From Colocasia esculenta (taxonomy: Eukaryota > Streptophyta > Magnoliopsida > Alismatales > Araceae), in contig CM024753.1 in the NCBI GenBank assembly GCA_014218235.1, positions 183,496,348 to 183,560,347 of the forward strand: a stretch of 64,000 nt of DNA, in the 5' to 3' direction. A program made the position numbers and the translations under genes. The notes below the pieces were generated by a model. That model saw nothing but the letters and a program-made list of their open reading frames with translations, searched no databases and was not told where the DNA came from. Shown here piece after piece: positions 60,101 to 64,000 of this stretch. Position 1 is the stretch's first letter. Each line of letters begins with the position of its first letter.

Positions 60101-61253
60101 ATAATTTATGAAAGACACTACAAGACTGTGGCTAGGTTCACGCAGGAACCTCACTGCCCAGCTACTATGATGAATCATAAAAGTTACACCATAACAGTGT
60201 GTGTGCCATGCACGCCATGCACACACTCACACCTCTACATAAATACACGTTAACCACTTAAAAACACGCTCACCTTGTGAGCGACATGCTCCATGAGCGG
60301 CTATAAATACTAACGTACCACCTACTGATGCCATGCACAAGGAATAACAATAATCAGATAATTCCATCGTTAAAACCATGCACAACTGGACCTCACGGCT
60401 GTGGTCGCGACATGGGGTAACGTCGCCTTCAGATCGCGACACCCCGATATGTCGCGTTAGAGAATCCTAACGCGACGAGTCGGCCTGTCGCGACCTGGTC
60501 GCGACAGCAGGGTCTGTCGCCTTCATAGGCGACAACCCTAATCCGGATCCTCTCTCCAGATCTCCCATGCAAACAACCCAAAACAGTAAACCAACCCGGT
60601 TTTCATGCTTAATTCACCTCCTAGACATGGTATCTATGGTTTGTAAAGTGATAAACAAGCTAACTTGCAATCCACATCACAAATCAAGGTAGAATTCCCT
60701 ACCTTTACGAAGAACGCGAAAACTATCCACGACACGACATCTCCCCCGCTCCACGCGACGTCCTCGCGACGAGAGCGCGCCAAAAACACCTCTAGAAGTC
60801 CGAATCACCCGAGGGAGCTCCGCAGCAACTCCTCCTGGTCGAGCAGAGCTTGTGGAAGCTCTGTTCAATCGAAACTTCTTAAAAACATCCAGCGGTTGGG
60901 ATCGTGACGTGCACCTCTGTCGCGACCTGAACGCGACCTCATGGGTCCTCGCCTTCCCAAGGCCGACGTCAGCTGACTGCCTAGTGTGCGACATGTAGCA
61001 GCCATGCAGATGAAGACCGCCAAACAGTGGCAACGTGAACCTGACCCCTAGGGCCATCGCATTTAGAACGCGACACATACCCCTGTCGCATTCACAGGCA
61101 GAGAACGTGTGAGCGCTTTGGGCCCAATCTGCCAGCCCACAAAGCCTCACAACCCACACAAACACCTGAAACACAAGCTAATGGGCCACGCACATGCCAG
61201 CAAACCCACTAAACAAGGATCCACGAGGATCCAAAAAAACGTGCGACGTTACA
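57128..61253 (-). repeat. Element F LTR, right copy (5' LTR in element sense)
   Basis: 4126 bp. The inner terminus reads TATAACGG where the left copy has TGTAACAG. It is longer than the left copy because of two extra 470-bp units. Confidence 0.92.
57381..58769. repeat. 470-bp tandem triplication inside one LTR of element F
   Basis: CTCACACAACACAACTACAA starts at 57381, 57851 and 58321, exact 470-bp steps. The third unit lacks about 22 bp (near 58490). The left LTR has a single unit. The new junction AGGACTGCTCACAC shares GCT with both parental edges. Confidence 0.95.
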
Positions 61254-61793
61254 TCTTATGTTGTCTGTTGACCGTCAGGATGACGGGATCTAGTGTTGTC
61301 TGTTGACCATCAAGATGACGGGGTCTAGTGTTGTCTGTTGGCCGTCAGGGTGACGGGGTCTAGTGTTGTCTGTTGACCGTTAGGATGACGGGGTCTAGTG
61401 CTGTCTGTTGACCGTCAGGGTGACGGGGTCTAGTGTTGTCTGTTGGCCGTCAGAGTGACAGAGTCTTGCGCTGTCTATTGGCCGTCAGGGTGACGGGGTC
61501 TAGTGTTGTCTGCTGGCCGTCAGGGTGACAGGGTCTTGTGTTGTCTATTGGCCGTCAGGATGACGGGGTCTTGTGCTGTCTGTTGGCCATTAGGGTGATG
61601 GGGTCTAGTGTTGTCTGTTGGTCGTCAGGGTGACGGGGTCTTATGTTGTCTGTTGGCCGTCAGGATGACAGGGTCTTGTGTTGTCTGTTAGCCGTCAGGA
61701 TGACGGGGTCTAGTGTTGTCTGTTGTTCGTCAGGATGACGGGGTCTTGTGTTGTCTGTTGGCCATTAGGGTGACGGGGTCTAGTGTTGTCTGT
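61254..61793. repeat. 35-bp tandem array (about 15 monomers)
   Basis: Starts with TCTTA (61254-61258), the right target duplication of element F. Monomers follow TTGTCTGTTGGCCGTCAGG then ATGACGGGGTCTAGTG. Each carries the inverted repeat CCGTCA, three bases, TGACGG. I count 15 monomers. Confidence 0.95.
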
Positions 61794-61867
61794 TTCTTGT
61801 GCCTGTTGGAATCTCAGCGCTTGACTGATCTTTGTCTTCATTTTCATTCTTTTTTTTTAATTTTCTC

Positions 61868-62085
61868 TTTATCGAATTGGGCGCCCTTTTGGGTTTTCAC
61901 CCAACTCGACCCCCTCCTGCTTTTGCTTACACGTCCTTTCGGGTTTTCGTGTAGCGGGGTACCCTGTTTTGCTTACGGCGCCCTTTGCGGGTTTTCACTG
62001 TAACCAGGTTTCAAGTCCTTTTTGCCCTTATTTGGTGGGATAGTCCGAATAAGTCTGACAGGGCATCTATATTTTGAGCCATTTT
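61868..62085 (+). repeat. Block with GCGCCCTTTTGGGTTTTC boxes, second copy
   Basis: Direct repeat of 12132-12345, with the same three boxes and the ATAGTCCGAATAAG end. The two copies flanked the 35-bp array before the insertions. Confidence 0.85.
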
Positions 62086-62869
62086 TTTTTGGGTTGTAAC
62101 GTTGACATCGTCGTCTACTTGAGCTTGTTGACGCCTCTTTGTCCTACGACCACATTGCTGATTTGGCCTTGTGTTGCGCTGGCGTGACTGCCGGCAAAAC
62201 TTCACTGTTGAATGATGTTGATTTCTTAGACTTGTCACCATCGTCAGCTTTCATCGCAACTTTGGCATATTGACAATGATGTCGGTCACCCGGACTTGTT
62301 GACACCAACTTTATAGGTCCCTGCCCACAAAAGATGATAAGGGTTAGATCGATTAGATGACGACACATCCTGCACGTTAGGGCACAAAATTCCCATTTAA
62401 GTCTATTTATTTTTTGTCTTAGGAAAACATGAAGTTCTTGTCCTTTAAAAGATCTTTTTCATATGGGGAGAGGTATGAAAAACTCGAACAATGTCCACAC
62501 ACCCCATAAAAGAAGTGATATACTAACTAAAACGGGGGACTCCTTTCATTGTCCCCCCCCCCCTCTCGAAATTAGCAGAAATCACGGGAATCTCATAAAT
62601 TTTGTTGGGACGTTCGTCGCCTCAGAGCCATGGTCCAGCTAGCGGTATGGCTCCCTCTTCTTTCTTTCTTTTTTTGCCATACTTTTGCATGCTATTTTTT
62701 GTGTCTTTCTTTTGGCTCTTCGTCATCAGTGACCAACGTCCCGGAGGTTTAAGGATTTAGTATTTTCACATTTTTTGTCTATTTCATTGTTCTTTTGCTT
62801 TTAAATGTGGGAGATTGAGTGTAGAAACTCCCTATTGTTGCAACTGCAGCATTTTGGTAGCCGAGCTCC
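62086..62869. other. Spacer before the element B integrase end
   Basis: Mixed sequence with a C12 run at 62552 and T runs. No coding motif on either strand. In element sense it is the region just downstream of pol. Confidence 0.6.
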
Positions 62870-64000
62870 TCATTCGTCGAATAAGCTACTCGGGTCTGGT
62901 TCTCGTTCATTCTCTTGCTGCTCATGACGCTGGCCGCCGAAGTGTGGGTGACACACATGGTACAACTTCAAATGTCTTCCATTGAGGGGTGGGAATTGTA
63001 CCTCACCCCGATGATTAACTAGGACATAGGCACCGCTCTCGTAGACCCTCTGCACTACGTATGGCTTAGTCCAGTTCACATTTAGCTTCCCTTTTGGGTT
63101 ACTAGCCATAACTTCTCTTTTTTTGACCATTACCAGGTCTCCTTTATTGAATTCACGACCCTTGACGAGCTTGTCGAAGACACGTGCTATGCGGGCCTGG
63201 TATACTTGAATGTTCTGTTGAGCTTGTAGTCTCTTTCCCTCCAAATCGGAGAGTTTTTCAAGTCTTCTTTCAACATTAGTCTGGTTCTCAGGAGCTAACC
63301 CATGCTGAATGGCTACCCTGAGAGATGGCACTTCAAGTTCTACCGGGACCACAGCTTCTGAATCGTACACCAGGGAGAAAGGTGAACAGCCTGTTGGTGT
63401 CTTGTAGATGGTCCGGTAGGCCCATAAGGCTTTGTACATCCTGTCCTCCCAGTCTCTTTTGTTGGCACTTACTGTTTTGGCCAGTAGGGTGCACAATGTC
63501 TTGTTAAAAGCTTCTGCTAGGCCATTGGCCTGCGGATTGTAGGGAGTGGAAATTCTCTAGTCTATTTTGTATTTGGCGGCCATTTTGGAGACCTTTTGAT
63601 TTTTGAAGTGTGTTCCATTGTCTGATATGATCCGGTATGGACTTTCGAATCTGAAGATGATGTTTCGCTGGATAAAGCGCGTCACCAACTCCCCTGTTAC
63701 TTCTCTTAATGCCACGGCTTCGGCCCATCTTGAAAAATAGTCAGTGATTGCCACGATGTACTTGCATCCCGAAGAGGAAGGTGGCAAAGGGCCTACAACA
63801 TCTGTGCCCCATTGTGCAAATGGCCAGTTTGGAATGGTCGGATGCAAGTGTATAGGAGGTCTTCTTGGTATAACTACATGTTCTTGACATTTTTGGCATG
63901 TTTTGGCAAAATTGCCACACTCTTCGAACATAGTCGGCCAATAATAGTCGAGCCTTTTAATTTCTATTTTCATTTTTGGCCCGGCCTGATGGGCGCCAGC
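62870..64000 (-). pseudogene. pol: Tat-like integrase, 3' end of pol (element B), open at the window edge
   Basis: Minus-strand frame from the window end to the stop at 62870-62872. It enters within the zinc finger (CGNFAKTCQKCQEH). Then come WGTDVVGPLP, IISDNGTHF and PQANGLAEAFNKT, the integrase D-D-E set. The C-terminal tail has GDLVMVKKREVMASNPKGKL and LNGRHLKLYH. One in-frame TAG near 63558 breaks it between the second D and the E. The pattern is of the Tat lineage. The 5' part lies beyond the window. Confidence 0.88.

Larger units (their letters stand above)
51389..61253 (-). mobile_element. Element F: non-autonomous LTR retrotransposon with very long LTRs
   Basis: Left LTR 51389-54587, right LTR 57128-61253, TSD TCTTA on both sides. 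On the minus strand the element begins TGTAACGTCGCAC. A primer site TGGTATCAGAGCATGG follows the right LTR, so transcription is minus. The interior is only 2.5 kb and has no gag or pol motif. TGTAAC termini, the tRNA-Met primer site and GCGACA boxes link it loosely to element D; lineage is inferred only. Confidence 0.92.
7439..64000 (-). mobile_element. Element B: old Tat-like element split by C and F (tentative span)
   Basis: After removing element C (12489-51295) and element F (51389-61253), the remaining pieces line up. They are a Tat integrase on the minus strand (62870-64000, open at the window edge), non-coding DNA, a 35-bp tandem array, and a coiled-coil gene on the plus strand (10930-11934). 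That order equals the layout of element C in reverse: pol, spacer, antisense gene. Continuity of the 35-bp array across both insertions is seen directly. That the integrase and the plus-strand gene belong to one element is inference. No LTR of B was identified; the left limit is set by the motif field and is uncertain. Confidence 0.5.

Noticed and set aside
61254..61793. Regular 35-bp repeats resembling a CRISPR array
   Set aside because: Monomers are contiguous with no unique spacers, there are no cas genes, and the context is plant retrotransposons.
62803..62830. Plus-strand TGTGGGAGATTGAG followed by TGTAGAAAC as a PPT and LTR start
   Set aside because: A minus-strand integrase frame begins only 40 bp further on and no paired LTR exists here; probably coincidence.

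Overview
The window looks like gene-poor, repeat-dense chromosomal DNA of a flowering plant. I see no host gene, rRNA or tRNA gene and no bacterial feature. Almost all recognisable coding sequence belongs to LTR retrotransposons: Ty3/gypsy Tat and Tekay/Del-like lineages, one Ty1/copia element and a gag-pol-less LARD-type element. Nonsense and frameshift mutations are plentiful, so nearly every gene is a pseudogene. Species cannot be named from the sequence.

Layout. (A) 79-6241: complete element without gag-pol, minus orientation, 5-bp target duplication TGTGC. (B) About 7.4 kb to 12.5 kb plus 61.3-64 kb: fragments I interpret as one old Tat-like element in minus orientation. Its integrase lies on the minus strand at 62870-64000, a coiled-coil gene on the plus strand at 10930-11934, and a 35-bp tandem repeat lies between them. 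B was split by two insertions into that repeat. (C) 12489-51295: 38.8-kb span of a Tat Ty3/gypsy element, plus orientation, TSD CTCTT. (D) 18356-39402: Tekay/Del-like chromovirus inside C, TSD AGGTC. (E) 25319-36652: copia element inside D, splitting its integrase, TSD CAGAT. (F) 51389-61253: minus-oriented non-autonomous element with 3.2-4.1 kb LTRs, TSD TCTTA. Hand-counted LTR differences fall with nesting depth (C about 6%, D about 3%, E about 1.4%), as expected for C, then D, then E.

The most interesting theme is antisense genes. Element C carries, between pol and its 3' LTR and on the opposite strand, a seven-exon gene for a plant-mobile-domain (PMD) protein with a coiled-coil tail, and a second spliced gene. 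All seven inferred introns are phase 0. Element A has lost gag-pol but keeps an antisense, intron-containing gene of the Pfam family called putative gypsy type transposon, with its own TATA box. Element B probably has the same layout. Introns can survive retrotransposition when the gene is antisense to the genomic RNA. Each element family also carries dense clusters of its own short CpG-containing motif: GACGTC in C, GTCGACAC in E, GCGACA/TGTCGC in D and F, GAGTCGGCA in B, GCCGAAGCGACC in A. This recalls the protein plus motif-array anti-silencing modules described for VANDAL transposons and PMD proteins; the link here is inference.
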